From: Sutcliffiella horikoshii
Lineage (GTDB): Bacteria > Bacillota > Bacilli > Bacillales > Bacillaceae_I
Reading direction: 5' to 3'
DNA: 64,000 bases
Assembly: GCF_021991925.1 (NCBI RefSeq)
Contig: NZ_RXZI01000004.1
Location: forward strand, 62,001-126,000
Below are positions 26,589 through 35,202 of this stretch, in pieces (position 1 is the stretch's first letter; each line of letters opens with the position of its first letter). The translations under genes were made by a program, and so were the position numbers. The notes beneath the pieces are model-generated. The model worked only from the letters and a program-made list of their open reading frames with translations, was not told the origin of the DNA and ran no database searches.

Positions 26589-27290
26589 TCATTTAGCTAC
26601 GTAGCGGTCTAATCGTCGCTCTACCCTTCCTTGGACAAGGGATAGGCAGAAGCAAATTACCCAATAGATCAAGGCTGCTTGAGTGTATAATAGCAAAAAT
26701 TCATAGTTAGTAGCCGCTATCTGCTGTGCCACTCTGAACATTTCGGTAACCAAGATCAAGGACGCAAGTGATGTATCTTTCACAAGACTGATAAATGAAT
26801 TTGAAAGCGGTGGAATGGATACACGGGCTGCCTGAGGAAGAATGATTCTTCTCAATGCCTGCGAATAGCTCATTCCCATGGAATATGCCGCTTCCCATTG
26901 CCCTTTTGGCGTAGATAGGATGGCAGCGCGGATTATTTCGGATGCGTATGCCCCTACGTTCATTGAAAAAGCAATGACTGCTGCAGGAAACGGATCAATT
27001 GTGACTCCGATAGAAGGCAACCCGTAGAAAATAATAAATAGTTGTACCAATAGCGGAGTCCCTCTTATGATGGAAACGTAAACTCTCGCAAGCATCTCTA
27101 AAGGTTTTATCGGAGAGATTCGAGCCAATGCCGTTAGTATGGCAATCGTCAAGCCGATACTAAATGCGGAAAGAGTAAGTGGTATGGTAGTAAACAAAGC
27201 TCCCTTCACCAAAGGGAGAAGGGAGTTTTGTGCGATTGTCATCCATCTTTCAAGACGTTCCGGATCAGTAAGGATACTAGTTAAGTACAT
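26589..27290 (-). CDS. tcyB: Cystine/polar amino acid ABC importer permease (TcyB-like)
   Basis: About 233 residues with four to five TM segments. The permease EAA loop is [32 protein letters not shown] ([14 protein letters not shown] is the ATPase contact). [22 protein letters not shown] is the HisM/GlnP family motif. I chose ATG 27290, which overlaps the end of the binding-protein gene by 14 bases; this gives a length close to TcyB. A start 20 codons earlier would add a charged, poorly supported extension. Confidence 0.8.
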   Translation of the reverse strand: MYLTSILTDPERLERWMTIAQNSLLPLVKGALFTTIPLTLSAFSIGLTIAILTALARISPIKPLEMLARVYVSIIRGTPLLVQLFIIFYGLPSIGVTIDPFPAAVIAFSMNVGAYASEIIRAAILSTPKGQWEAAYSMGMSYSQALRRIILPQAARVSIPPLSNSFISLVKDTSLASLILVTEMFRVAQQIAATNYEFLLLYTQAALIYWVICFCLSLVQGRVERRLDRYVAK

Positions 27291-28098
27291 TTTCACCAAA
27301 CCATTTCTCTGCAATTTCTTCGTACGTTCCGTCTTCAATGATTTCAGCAAGTGCTTGATTCACAGCTTCTACAAGCTCGTCACTGCCTTTACGGAACATA
27401 AAACCACTTTGCGCTGCGTTGTCAGATTCTGCCACGATTTTAATTGCAGCATTCGGACGGTTCTTTTGGAAATCAAGTACGGACAATTTATCATTAATCG
27501 TGACATCCACACGATTTGAGTTTATTAATTCAATTGCTTGATTGAATCCTTCCACCCCTTCAATTTCCGCATTGTATTCACGAGCAATATCCGCATAGTT
27601 GCTTGTTAGGGATTGCGCGGATTTTTTACCATCGATATCTTCAAAGCCATTAATTTCGTCATTATCCTCTTTTGTGACAAGTACGGCAGCTGAAGTGATG
27701 TAGTGATCAGAAAAATCATATTTCTCTTGACGATCCTCACGAATACCTACTTGATTTGCAATCATATCAAAGCGCTTAGAGTCAAGACCTGCAAACATGG
27801 CATCCCATTGGGTTTCCATGAACTTTGCTTCTACACCCATTTTCTCTGCTATCGCCTCAGCAATTTCCACGTCAAAGCCTGTCAATTTCCCTGAATCATC
27901 ATGAAAAGTAAATGGCGGATATGTACCTTCTGTTCCAATTAGAAGCTCGCCTTCCTCTTCTACTTTGCTTAAAAGATTGTCTGTTTCTTCTTTAGGAGCA
28001 TCTCCTGTTGAACCGTTGTTATTAGATGTACCACAAGCGGCAAGTACCACTGCTGATAGCAAAAGAAGTGCTAAAACGGATAGTAAATTCTTCTTCAT
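27277..28098 (-). CDS. tcyA: Cystine/polar amino acid-binding lipoprotein (TcyA-like)
   Basis: A 273-residue type 3 solute-binding protein. The signal peptide [20 protein letters not shown] ends in lipobox LAAC, so Cys22 would be lipidated. After a Ser/Asn/Gly linker come [20 protein letters not shown] and [15 protein letters not shown], the amino-acid-binding signature, then [22 protein letters not shown]. This resembles the cystine binders TcyA/TcyJ. It delivers substrate to TcyB/TcyC encoded downstream. Confidence 0.85.
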   Translation of the reverse strand: MKKNLLSVLALLLLSAVVLAACGTSNNNGSTGDAPKEETDNLLSKVEEEGELLIGTEGTYPPFTFHDDSGKLTGFDVEIAEAIAEKMGVEAKFMETQWDAMFAGLDSKRFDMIANQVGIREDRQEKYDFSDHYITSAAVLVTKEDNDEINGFEDIDGKKSAQSLTSNYADIAREYNAEIEGVEGFNQAIELINSNRVDVTINDKLSVLDFQKNRPNAAIKIVAESDNAAQSGFMFRKGSDELVEAVNQALAEIIEDGTYEEIAEKWFGENVLN

Positions 28099-28150
28099 TT
28101 TGTTAAACCCCCAGTATTCTTATATGAATTATTTAATTGCAACATACTGT

Positions 28151-28179
28151 ATAGTATAAAATGTTGAATCAATTGTCAA
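28151..28179 (-). promoter_or_regulatory. Sigma-A promoter of the tcyABC-like operon
   Basis: On the minus strand: TTGACA, 17-base spacer, TACTAT. The -10 lies inside ATACTATACAGTAT, an interrupted palindrome that could be an operator, for example for a sulphur-responsive repressor; that assignment is a guess. Confidence 0.7.
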
Positions 28180-28237
28180 AGACTTTGTTTTCCTTTTTAC
28201 TATTCCCTTATTATTTTTAAAATAGGCCTTTTTCTCA

Positions 28238-28253
28238 AAGATTGTTGCTATTC
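28238..28253. repeat. 16-bp dispersed motif, copy 1
   Basis: AAGATTGTTGCTATTC is identical to 53428-53443, and both copies are followed within a few bases by a GAGT/TAGT-AAAAGTC segment. Sits between the tcyA promoter and the bmrD terminator. Confidence 0.6.
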
Positions 28254-28277
28254 TCTAGTTAAAAGTCTACTTAAAAT

Positions 28278-28314
28278 AACAAAAGGTCATGGAGGTTAAT
28301 CCCCATGACCTGTT
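28278..28314 (-). terminator. Terminator after bmrD
   Basis: Minus-strand stem AGGTCATGG / CCATGACCT with TTTTGTTATTTT tract, immediately after the bmrD stop. Confidence 0.8.
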
Positions 28315-28316
28315 CA

Positions 28317-30344
28317 TTATCCTGCCAACCCTTTACTTCCCTGCTGCAATTCATACATCTGATAATATTTTCCTTTTCTCTCCATCAGCTCATCATGATT
28401 GCCTCGTTCTGATATTTCTCCACGATCCAAGACAAGGATTTGATCTGCATTTTTAATAGTAGAAAGTCGATGTGCAATGATAAAGGTCGTTCTTCCTTTT
28501 TTGAGAACTTCCAAAGCCTGTTGAATAATGGCTTCGGTTTCTGTATCAATGCTCGCTGTCGCTTCATCCAATATAAGAATTGCGGGGTCAAATGCAAGTG
28601 CACGCGCAAAAGAAATAAGCTGTCGTTGTCCTGAAGACAAGGTACTACCCTTTTCAATGACAGGTTCGTCGAGCCCATTCGGTAGTGCGTTGATGAAATC
28701 AATGGCACCTACGTCCTCCAGTGCTTTTTTGACCCGCTCGATAGTAATCGAAGGATCATCCAAGCTTACATTGGAAGCAATGGTTCCACTGAACAGGAAC
28801 GGATCCTGTAGCACAATGCCCATATGTTGTCTGACTGCCTGCTTTGGTAAATCCTGAATATTCTCTCCATCTATGATGATTTTTCCTTTTTCAATATCAT
28901 AAAAGCGAAATAGGAGGTTCATGATGGAGCTCTTCCCGGATCCTGTATGCCCTACAAGTGCGACAGTCTCGCCTTTATGGGCTGTAAAAGAAATGTCTTT
29001 CAGAACATACTCGTTCTCCTTGTAACCAAACCAAACGGAATCAAACGATACATTGCCTTCGTATCGCGGGTGCTTGACATCGGAAACCTGGATGCCGGCC
29101 TCATCCATCAATTCAAAGACACGTACTGCAGAAACACGCGCTTGTTCCAGGTTTGCCAGCTGGTTCACCATTCCCGTGATTGGCCCGAACATTCTTCCCA
29201 AGTAATCCACGAAAGCGTAAAGAACCCCTAGAGAAACCATCGTGCCGATTCCAAGCGATGCGCCGCCAAAATACCATATGACCACGACAAAAGAGATATT
29301 TCTTAATACCCCTACAAGATTATGGGAGGTCAAGGCATTCAAACTTAACAGCTTATTTTGATAAGAGAAATGCTGCTCATTCCAGCCCTCGAATTCTTCC
29401 TTCGCCTTCTTCTGACGACGGAAGGCTTGAATGATGGGCATACCTTGTATCGATTCATTGATATTACCGTTGATATCACTTAAAAGTGCACGTATTTTAT
29501 GGTTGTAGACAGAAGCATATTTTCGGTAGAAAATGAACCAAACAATCAAGATCGGAATCAATGCCAGGCAGATTGCAGCTAGCTTTACATCAAGTAAAAA
29601 GAGGGCAATATAAATTCCAGTGATATAGATCAATCCGGAAAAGAAGGTAGCCAATACGGTCACATACAATTCCTTGATCGTTTCTGTATCATTTGTAATC
29701 CTTGAAACTACTTTACCTGCTGGCAAGTGATCAAAATACTGGATTGGCAGCTTCTGAATCTGACCAAACACATCCTCCCTCATCTTCTGGATGATGCGAT
29801 TCGCAGAAGTCTGCAAATAATAGCTTTGACCGTACTGGAAGAAGGATGCCAAAACTAGCAGAGCAAAGTAAAGACCAACCAAGTAAATGATGTATTTTAC
29901 ATCCGGCTCATAAAAGCTGATCAATTCACTATTGGAAAGCCTCTTAGCAGGATAGGATTCCTGTTCGCCACTACGGCTGATGATCAGTTCACCGTTTCGT
30001 GCCTTCCTCTCCCCATCAAAACGAATATCAGAAGGAATGAAGTAATATTCTCTACCTACCTGAAGGATTCTTACCGTATTCTCTGATGTAGGGTTTATCC
30101 CAATCCGATCCTCCCTGACATAGTACTTCCCTTGGAAGAACACGCGGTCTTTGCCGTCCTCTTCCGTCGCAATCCAGGCTTTCTCAATTCCCAGGATATG
30201 ATTATCAATCATTCGTTTTGCAATGAAGGGGCCAGTCAGTTCCGCTGCAACCGCAACCGAGAGCATCAGTAATGCAAGGATGATTATTTTCTTTTGAGTT
30301 AATGCATATTGAAATAGGCGTTTGCCTGATTTTATTTTTTTCAT
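28317..30344 (-). CDS. bmrD: BmrD/YheH-like heterodimeric multidrug ABC exporter subunit
   Basis: A 675-residue half-transporter. The TM domain spans about 1-400 and contains an extra extracytoplasmic insert of roughly 100 residues between TM1 and TM2, as in YheH. The nucleotide-binding domain has Walker A GHTGSGKSSIMNL, signature LSSGQRQLISFARAL and Walker B AILILDEATASIDTE with the catalytic Glu intact, then the H-loop IIAHRLSTI. It overlaps the upstream partner by four bases. The pair exports drugs such as fluoroquinolones and dyes in B. subtilis. Confidence 0.9.
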   Translation of the reverse strand: MKKIKSGKRLFQYALTQKKIIILALLMLSVAVAAELTGPFIAKRMIDNHILGIEKAWIATEEDGKDRVFFQGKYYVREDRIGINPTSENTVRILQVGREYYFIPSDIRFDGERKARNGELIISRSGEQESYPAKRLSNSELISFYEPDVKYIIYLVGLYFALLVLASFFQYGQSYYLQTSANRIIQKMREDVFGQIQKLPIQYFDHLPAGKVVSRITNDTETIKELYVTVLATFFSGLIYITGIYIALFLLDVKLAAICLALIPILIVWFIFYRKYASVYNHKIRALLSDINGNINESIQGMPIIQAFRRQKKAKEEFEGWNEQHFSYQNKLLSLNALTSHNLVGVLRNISFVVVIWYFGGASLGIGTMVSLGVLYAFVDYLGRMFGPITGMVNQLANLEQARVSAVRVFELMDEAGIQVSDVKHPRYEGNVSFDSVWFGYKENEYVLKDISFTAHKGETVALVGHTGSGKSSIMNLLFRFYDIEKGKIIIDGENIQDLPKQAVRQHMGIVLQDPFLFSGTIASNVSLDDPSITIERVKKALEDVGAIDFINALPNGLDEPVIEKGSTLSSGQRQLISFARALAFDPAILILDEATASIDTETEAIIQQALEVLKKGRTTFIIAHRLSTIKNADQILVLDRGEISERGNHDELMERKGKYYQMYELQQGSKGLAG

Positions 30345-32098
30345 GTTAAAACTTCGCCTCCTTTTGGCGACTGAACCTGTTGCCGTTCAAACTGTTCTTT
30401 GTACCACCCTCCGATGGCCATCAATTGGTCATGCATGCCCGATTCCACAATTTCCCCGTCCTCAAGAACGATGATCCAATCTGCATGCTGGACACCTGAT
30501 AACCGGTGGGTAGAGATAAGTGTTGTCTTTCCAGCCCGTTCGTTTCTTATATTTTCTATGATGGTCGCTTCCGTTTTCGCATCCACTGCCGATAAGGAAT
30601 CATCCAAGATGAGTATTTCAGGATTGGCAATGAGTGCACGTGCAATAGATATACGTTGCTTCTGCCCACCTGACAAGGAGACCCCTTTCTCACCGACCAA
30701 CGTCTGTAATCCTTCTGGCAGCATCTCCAAATCTTTTTCAAAAGCAGACGACCTGATGGCCTGTGCAATCTCTTCCGTTGTGGCGTCTTCTTTTCCAAAA
30801 AGTATGTTCTCTTTGACAGACCTCGAAAAAAGAATATGATCTTGTGGTACATACCCAATCCATCCTTGGATGGTGTGGAGCGAAATTTGTTGTAGATCTA
30901 CCCCATTGATGCTGATTCTTCCAGTTCCAAGTGGATATTCCCTTAATAGTTGTTTAATCAATGTCGTTTTTCCACTACCCGTTTTCCCGACGATCCCAAG
31001 AGTCTGCCCTGCTTTTAAATGAAAGGAGACATCTTTTAAATTATCTACTGTAGAGGAAGGGTATCTGAATGTAACCTGATTAAATTCAATGGAGTCAGGT
31101 TGAGCAACATCCACCAACTCAGGGTGATCTGCGACATCCTGTTTGTAGGAAAGTGTCTCATTGACGCGATCCAACGATGCATTCCCTCTTTGCATGACAT
31201 TGATGAGTTCACCAATAGCAAACATCGGCCAGATCAACATCCCGAGGTAAACGTTGAATGCCACAAGTTCCCCAAGTGTTATGGTTTTGTGGAAAACCAA
31301 GTATGCACCGTATCCAAGACCAATCAGGTAGCTTGCACCTACCAACAGTTTTATAGTCGGCTCAAATAAAGAATCAATGATGGCAACCTTCACATTTTTC
31401 TTATAAACATCATCTGTCATCTGATGGAATCTGCCCTGATCCGCCCTTTCCTGTACATAAGCACGAATGACCCGCACTCCCGCAATGGATTCGAGTACTC
31501 TGTCATTCATGTCTCCAAAAGCATCCTGCGCTTCTGTAAAACGCTGATGAATTTTCTTCCCATAGATATTCATGGCAAGTGCCATTAGTGGCAATGGAAT
31601 GATAGCTGCAAGCGTCAATTTCCAGCTGATCATAAAGCCCATTGTCCCTAAAATGATAAGCATGAACACGCTTGAATCAATCAGTGTCAATACACCGAAG
31701 CCCGCTGTCGTCGAAATTGCCTTCAAGTCGTTGGTTGCGCGGGCCATTAAATCCCCTGTCCGGTTCTTTTCATAAAAGGTTGGTGTCATCTTTAACAAAT
31801 GCCCCATCAATTTTGAACGTAGCGACCTTTCCACCAAAAAAGAACTACCGAACAGCTGGTACATCCAGGTGTAGGTGATTCCGTAAATGACAATGGCCAA
31901 TACCATGAGGAATACCACATACTGCATGAGTTTTTCCGGCGTGAATGCCCCAACCTGTATATCATCAATCGCCATCCCGATCATTTTCGGCGGGATAACT
32001 TCTAAAATACCTGCAAAAATAAGTAATGCAATGGCAATCGTATATCTCTTCCAATGTTCCTTAAAAAACCAACCCAATTTTCCTAGTACTGAAAACAT
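30341..32098 (-). CDS. bmrC: BmrC/YheI-like heterodimeric multidrug ABC exporter subunit
   Basis: A 585-residue half-transporter of the same length I recall for B. subtilis BmrC. Six TM segments, then Walker A GKTGSGKTTLIKQ, signature LSGGQKQRISIARAL and Walker B EILILDDSLSAVDAK, where Asp replaces the catalytic Glu. This is the degenerate site expected of BmrC against the canonical BmrD site, so the asymmetry of the heterodimer is visible. The start ATG 32098 follows GGGAG. The leader upstream contains two small ORFs and two attenuator hairpins. Confidence 0.9.
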   Translation of the reverse strand: MFSVLGKLGWFFKEHWKRYTIAIALLIFAGILEVIPPKMIGMAIDDIQVGAFTPEKLMQYVVFLMVLAIVIYGITYTWMYQLFGSSFLVERSLRSKLMGHLLKMTPTFYEKNRTGDLMARATNDLKAISTTAGFGVLTLIDSSVFMLIILGTMGFMISWKLTLAAIIPLPLMALAMNIYGKKIHQRFTEAQDAFGDMNDRVLESIAGVRVIRAYVQERADQGRFHQMTDDVYKKNVKVAIIDSLFEPTIKLLVGASYLIGLGYGAYLVFHKTITLGELVAFNVYLGMLIWPMFAIGELINVMQRGNASLDRVNETLSYKQDVADHPELVDVAQPDSIEFNQVTFRYPSSTVDNLKDVSFHLKAGQTLGIVGKTGSGKTTLIKQLLREYPLGTGRISINGVDLQQISLHTIQGWIGYVPQDHILFSRSVKENILFGKEDATTEEIAQAIRSSAFEKDLEMLPEGLQTLVGEKGVSLSGGQKQRISIARALIANPEILILDDSLSAVDAKTEATIIENIRNERAGKTTLISTHRLSGVQHADWIIVLEDGEIVESGMHDQLMAIGGWYKEQFERQQVQSPKGGEVLT

Positions 32099-32139
32099 AA
32101 TTGTAAACTCTCCCTTCTATGCTGAATTCCAGTTTCTTG

Positions 32140-32196
32140 CTACCCTCCATCTGAAGCCACTTTGTACATCATCAAACGAACATAAACACTTTGCAT
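32140..32196 (-). CDS. 18-residue small ORF between attenuator and bmrC
   Basis: ATG 32196 is preceded by a perfect AGGAGG eight bases upstream and opens MQSVYVRLMMYKVASDGG then TAG, 41 bases before bmrC. It lies after the second terminator hairpin, so it is translated only from read-through transcripts. The strong ribosome site argues it is real, but a role (coupling, stalling peptide or mRNA protection) is inference. Confidence 0.45.
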   Translation of the reverse strand: MQSVYVRLMMYKVASDGG

Positions 32197-32278
32197 AGTC
32201 AATTCCTCCTGATATTCCGGAAGAGTTATCTCTTTCGGTAATTAATCTACTGGGAAATTATAGAAATAAAACAAAATA

Positions 32279-32319
32279 AAAAGGTGGCATACCGAACGTT
32301 ACTCGGTATGCCACCTTTT
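32279..32319 (-). terminator. bmrCD leader attenuator 2
   Basis: A perfect 17-bp stem, GGTGGCATACCGA core plus AAAA/TTTT ends, seven-base loop, with TTTTTATTTTG tract on the minus strand. It stands between the leader peptide and bmrC. Confidence 0.9.
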
Positions 32320-32327
32320 CTCTCCAT

Positions 32328-32366
32328 AAAAAAAGCACACGTCACGCCCTGTTGGTGACCTGTGTT
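32328..32366 (-). terminator. bmrCD leader attenuator 1 with competing antiterminator
   Basis: Minus-strand arms ACAGGTCAC and GTGACGTGT pair with one mismatch and are followed by TTTTTTT (32334-32328). The 5' arm ACAGGTCAC is also exactly complementary to GTGACCTGT inside the leader ORF (32437-32445, codons Val-Thr-Cys), so two folds exclude each other. Confidence 0.8.
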
Positions 32367-32409
32367 CCCTACAAAGATATCTGAACAAATTTAAAGAAAC
32401 AGAGATGAG

Positions 32410-32538
32410 TTACAAACTAGCCTCATATCTTTTAGGACAGGTCACAAGATCTATTAAATTGTGGATGTAGCCAGCTTTGCCATCTTTGCCATCTTTGTTC
32501 ATTCCAATAGTTGCTATCATCAACTTAATCATCTTCAT
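32410..32538 (-). CDS. bmrB: BmrB/YheJ-like leader peptide of the bmrCD operon
   Basis: A 42-residue ORF: ATG 32538 after GGGAGG, start MKMIKLMIATIGMNKDGKDG, end CPKRYEASL, TAA 32410. In B. subtilis a short peptide gene (bmrB/yheJ) precedes bmrCD and mediates ribosome-dependent attenuation. Here codons 31-35 hold the antiterminator strand that can sequester the first attenuator. A ribosome completing the ORF would mask it and let the terminator form; one stalled early would free it and allow read-through. The symbol rests on position and architecture. Confidence 0.75.
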   Translation of the reverse strand: MKMIKLMIATIGMNKDGKDGKAGYIHNLIDLVTCPKRYEASL

Positions 32539-32589
32539 AACCTCCCTTTCCTTTAAATTAAAAAAGTTTCATATAATTTCCACTTTTTA

Positions 32590-32619
32590 AACTTACCACC
32601 GTAGACAAGCACTTGTCAA
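32590..32619 (-). promoter_or_regulatory. Promoter of the bmrBCD operon with palindrome over -35
   Basis: Minus strand TTGACA (32619-32614), 18-base spacer, TAAGTT. GACAAG-ca-CTTGTC (32604-32617) is a 6+6 inverted repeat overlapping the -35, a possible repressor or activator site. Confidence 0.55.
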
Positions 32620-32914
32620 TCACCAATTTAACCAAAATTAAGATAGTTTAAATATTTCAGCCATGTTACATTTGTTAAATTAAAAGAAGGGGGACAGACC
32701 CACACAGGAGTTTCCCCTTCCACAGCGAAGCCTCATGCATTTTTGGGCATTTGTGTTCTCCCCTTGCTATTTTTGGATTAAACTGTTATTCTAAAGAAGA
32801 ATTATTTTTGTTCGGTATGTAAGGATTCAAAGTTAAGATTTAACTTTCGCCTTGATATTTCTAAGAGCAAGAATAGTAATACATTGTGTGGCAAGCACAC
32901 TAGGAGGTAACAAC

Positions 32915-33115
32915 ATGTTACAAGGTACAGTAAAATGGTTTAACGCAGAAAAAGGTTTCGGATTCATCGAGCGCCAAGACGGAGACGACGTATTCGTTCA
33001 CTTCTCAGCGATCCAAGGCGAAGGTTTCAAATCTTTAGAAGAAGGTCAATCTGTTACATTTGAAATCGTTCAAGGTAACCGTGGCGACCAAGCTGCTAAC
33101 GTTAACAAAGCATAA
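32915..33115 (+). CDS. Cold-shock protein (CspA/CspB family)
   Basis: A 66-residue OB-fold RNA chaperone. [20 protein letters not shown] contains RNP1 (KGFGFIE) and [10 protein letters not shown] contains RNP2 (VFVHF). It binds single-stranded RNA/DNA and prevents secondary structure. ATG 32915 follows AGGAGG. A GTGTG-gcaag-CACAC hairpin sits just before the ribosome site in a long leader, a plausible translational control point. The 32539-32914 upstream stretch is AT-rich and otherwise shows no gene. Confidence 0.95.
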   Translation: MLQGTVKWFNAEKGFGFIERQDGDDVFVHFSAIQGEGFKSLEEGQSVTFEIVQGNRGDQAANVNKA

Positions 33116-33132
33116 TCTATAACACAACATAT

Positions 33133-33164
33133 AAAAGGCTCCCAGTGATGGGGGTCTTTTTGTT
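33133..33164 (+). terminator. Terminator after the cold-shock gene
   Basis: Eleven-pair stem AAAAGGCTCCC / GGGGGTCTTTT (two G-U pairs) then TTGTTTT. Confidence 0.75.
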
Positions 33165-33229
33165 TTGCCCTTTGTAGATTAATCCCTCCCATCCTCCCCC
33201 ATTCCATCTCAACTTGTGACTAATTTGTT

Positions 33230-33306
33230 AAAGATGCATTTAATATATTACTTTAAATACATTCATCATTTATAATAAAGATGTATTTAAAATATATCTT
33301 TAAAGG
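33230..33306 (+). promoter_or_regulatory. hmp promoter region with two NsrR-like boxes
   Basis: TATAAT at 33271-33276 is the likely -10. AAGATGTATTTAAAATATAT (from 33279) and its continuation CTTT form a near-palindrome; a second related box AAGATGCATTTAATATATTA starts near 33231. Both resemble the NsrR operator (about ATGTATTTTAAATACAT) known for B. subtilis hmp. Nitric oxide would relieve repression. Confidence 0.6.
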
Positions 33307-33320
33307 GGAGGCATTTTAAG

Positions 33321-34553
33321 ATGCTTAGCTCAAAAACAATTGAAATTGTTAAATCGACCGCTCCAGTTCTAGCAGTGAAGGGTGAGGAAATTACCACCCA
33401 TTTCTATAAAACTTTATTTACTAATCATCCTGAACTATTAAATATCTTTAATCATGCTAATCAAAAGAAAGGACGCCAGCAAACCGCTTTGGCCAACACC
33501 GTCTATGCGGCAGCTACATATATCGACCAGCTAGAAGTCCTTTTGCCTGCTGTAAAGCAGATAGCCCACAAGCATCGAAGTTTGGCCGTTAAACCGGAAC
33601 ATTATCCAATTGTTGGGGAACATCTACTTGAAGCCATAAAGGCAGTACTTGGAGAAGCGGCAACAGATGAGATTATTGAAGCATGGGGAGAAGCCTATGG
33701 AGTCATTGCAGATGTGTTCATCTCTGTAGAAAAAGAGATGTATGAGGAAGCGGCACAACAGCCTGCCGGTTGGGAAGATTTCAAAGACTTTGACGTGGTG
33801 GAAAAGGTGGAGGAAAGCGAGCTTATTACTTCATTTTACTTGAAGCCATCTGACGGGTCTGCTGTACCTTCTTTCGCTCCTGGACAGTACATCACCATCA
33901 GAATCTCCATACCAGGAGAAAAGAATTTATTCAATCGTCAATACAGTTTATCTGATGCAAGCAACGGGGAGTGCTTCCGAATCTCTGTCAAAAAAGAAAA
34001 TGGTGATCCTGATGGGGTAGTATCCAATTACCTTCATGATCATGTGGAACCAGGTCATACATTGGAAGTAACAGCACCGGCGGGTGATTTTATACTTGAA
34101 ACGAAACAAGCTTCCCCTGTTTACTTAATAAGTGGAGGTGTGGGTATCACACCAATGCTAAGTATGTTGAAGACCATTGCCAAAGAACAACCGACACGAC
34201 CAGCCACTTTCATTCACGCAGCCAGAAATGGTTCAGTACATGCATTTAAAGATGAAGTCAGAGAAGCCATTGAAATAATGGAGAACGGGAAAAAGCTTTT
34301 TGTTTATGAAAATCCATCAGATGAGGATGTAAGATTAGGATCTTTCCATGAACAAGGCTACATTACGGAAAATATGTTAAAAGGCTTAAACATCGATAAA
34401 GATGCGCTGTTTTATGTCTGTGGACCAGTTCCATTCATGAAATTTGTCATCTCCATGCTTGGAAAACTTGGAGTCGCTGAGGAAAATATCAGATACGAGT
34501 TTTTTGGACCTTCCATTGATATGAAGAAGGAAGAAGAAATGGCGGTTAAATAA
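33321..34553 (+). CDS. hmp: Flavohaemoglobin (nitric oxide dioxygenase)
   Basis: A 410-residue three-domain enzyme. The globin domain (1-140) has proximal His in IAHKHRSLAVKPEHYPIVGEHLL. The FAD domain has FNRQYSLSDASNGE (RxYS motif). The NAD(P)H domain has ISGGVGITPMLSML and FYVCGPVPFMKF. It turns NO plus O2 into nitrate, protecting the cell from nitrosative stress. ATG 33321 follows AGGGGAGG. A terminator (34564-34595) ends the transcript; control by NsrR is suggested by the upstream boxes. Confidence 0.95.
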   Translation: MLSSKTIEIVKSTAPVLAVKGEEITTHFYKTLFTNHPELLNIFNHANQKKGRQQTALANTVYAAATYIDQLEVLLPAVKQIAHKHRSLAVKPEHYPIVGEHLLEAIKAVLGEAATDEIIEAWGEAYGVIADVFISVEKEMYEEAAQQPAGWEDFKDFDVVEKVEESELITSFYLKPSDGSAVPSFAPGQYITIRISIPGEKNLFNRQYSLSDASNGECFRISVKKENGDPDGVVSNYLHDHVEPGHTLEVTAPAGDFILETKQASPVYLISGGVGITPMLSMLKTIAKEQPTRPATFIHAARNGSVHAFKDEVREAIEIMENGKKLFVYENPSDEDVRLGSFHEQGYITENMLKGLNIDKDALFYVCGPVPFMKFVISMLGKLGVAEENIRYEFFGPSIDMKKEEEMAVK

Positions 34554-34563
34554 ATGGTCGAGT

Positions 34564-34595
34564 GGGCTTGCTGCTTGTTTGCAGCAGGCTCTTTG
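34564..34595 (+). terminator. Terminator after hmp
   Basis: Eleven-pair stem GGGCTTGCTGC / GCAGCAGGCTC (two G-U) then TTTGTTGTTT. Confidence 0.7.
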
Positions 34596-34877
34596 TTGTT
34601 TACCTTGATTTTGAATTTGAATGAAGTCAAAAGTTAAAGTCAAAAAAATACCCCCACTCTCATTCAAGAGCAGGGGACTACATGCAAACATGTTATAAAG
34701 TAAATGGTGATTTCATTATATCATTTATCGGGAGGTTTAGTGAATATTTTTTGACAATGTTGTGAAAAGAGCAATTCTTAGGCGTTTGCTATTCATTAGT
34801 GCTGTTAATGATGGTTGATCGGTTAGTGGTAGATGGGGATGGTGAGACTGGCTTTCTAGATGGGTGTTAAGCTCAAA

Positions 34878-35098
34878 TGTCCGAAGTTTTCGGTTTTTTG
34901 TCCAAAGTTTTTAAAAAGGTGACCGAAGTTTCACAAAAGTTATCCAAAGATTTTGTAAAGTTGTCCGAACGAAATTTTCAAATTTCCAAACACCTTAATT
35001 TCTTGACCGAAGACCTTATATAAAAGTCCGAAGCCCCCTCATGAATACATAATAATTGTCAGAAGCTTACAGATAAATGTCCAAACCGTATTATTAGA
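34878..35098. repeat. Degenerate tandem array, exact 21-bp period
   Basis: A TGTCCGAAG-like motif (T-R/t-Y-CC-R-AA-G) begins at 34878, 34899, 34920, 34941, 34962, 34983, 35004 and 35025, eight units each exactly 21 bp apart, then again at 35057 and 35078 (also 21 apart) after an 11-bp offset. The spacers are A/T-rich and not conserved. All frames contain stops. It lies in the 34596-35202 gap between hmp and thiE, which otherwise shows no gene. Confidence 0.8.
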
Positions 35099-35202
35099 GT
35101 TAGATTGTCACCCAAATTGAGCAATTTTAGTCCATATTTTCTTCTTCACTCTAATTTTCACCCCACCACAAAGGTCAATCTCCTCTTAACACTGCCTGCC
35201 CT

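Noticed and set aside
34878-35098. The 21-bp array as a CRISPR
   Set aside because: The motif is only about 9 conserved bases, units are 21 bp in total and there are no cas genes; it does not fit repeat-spacer architecture.
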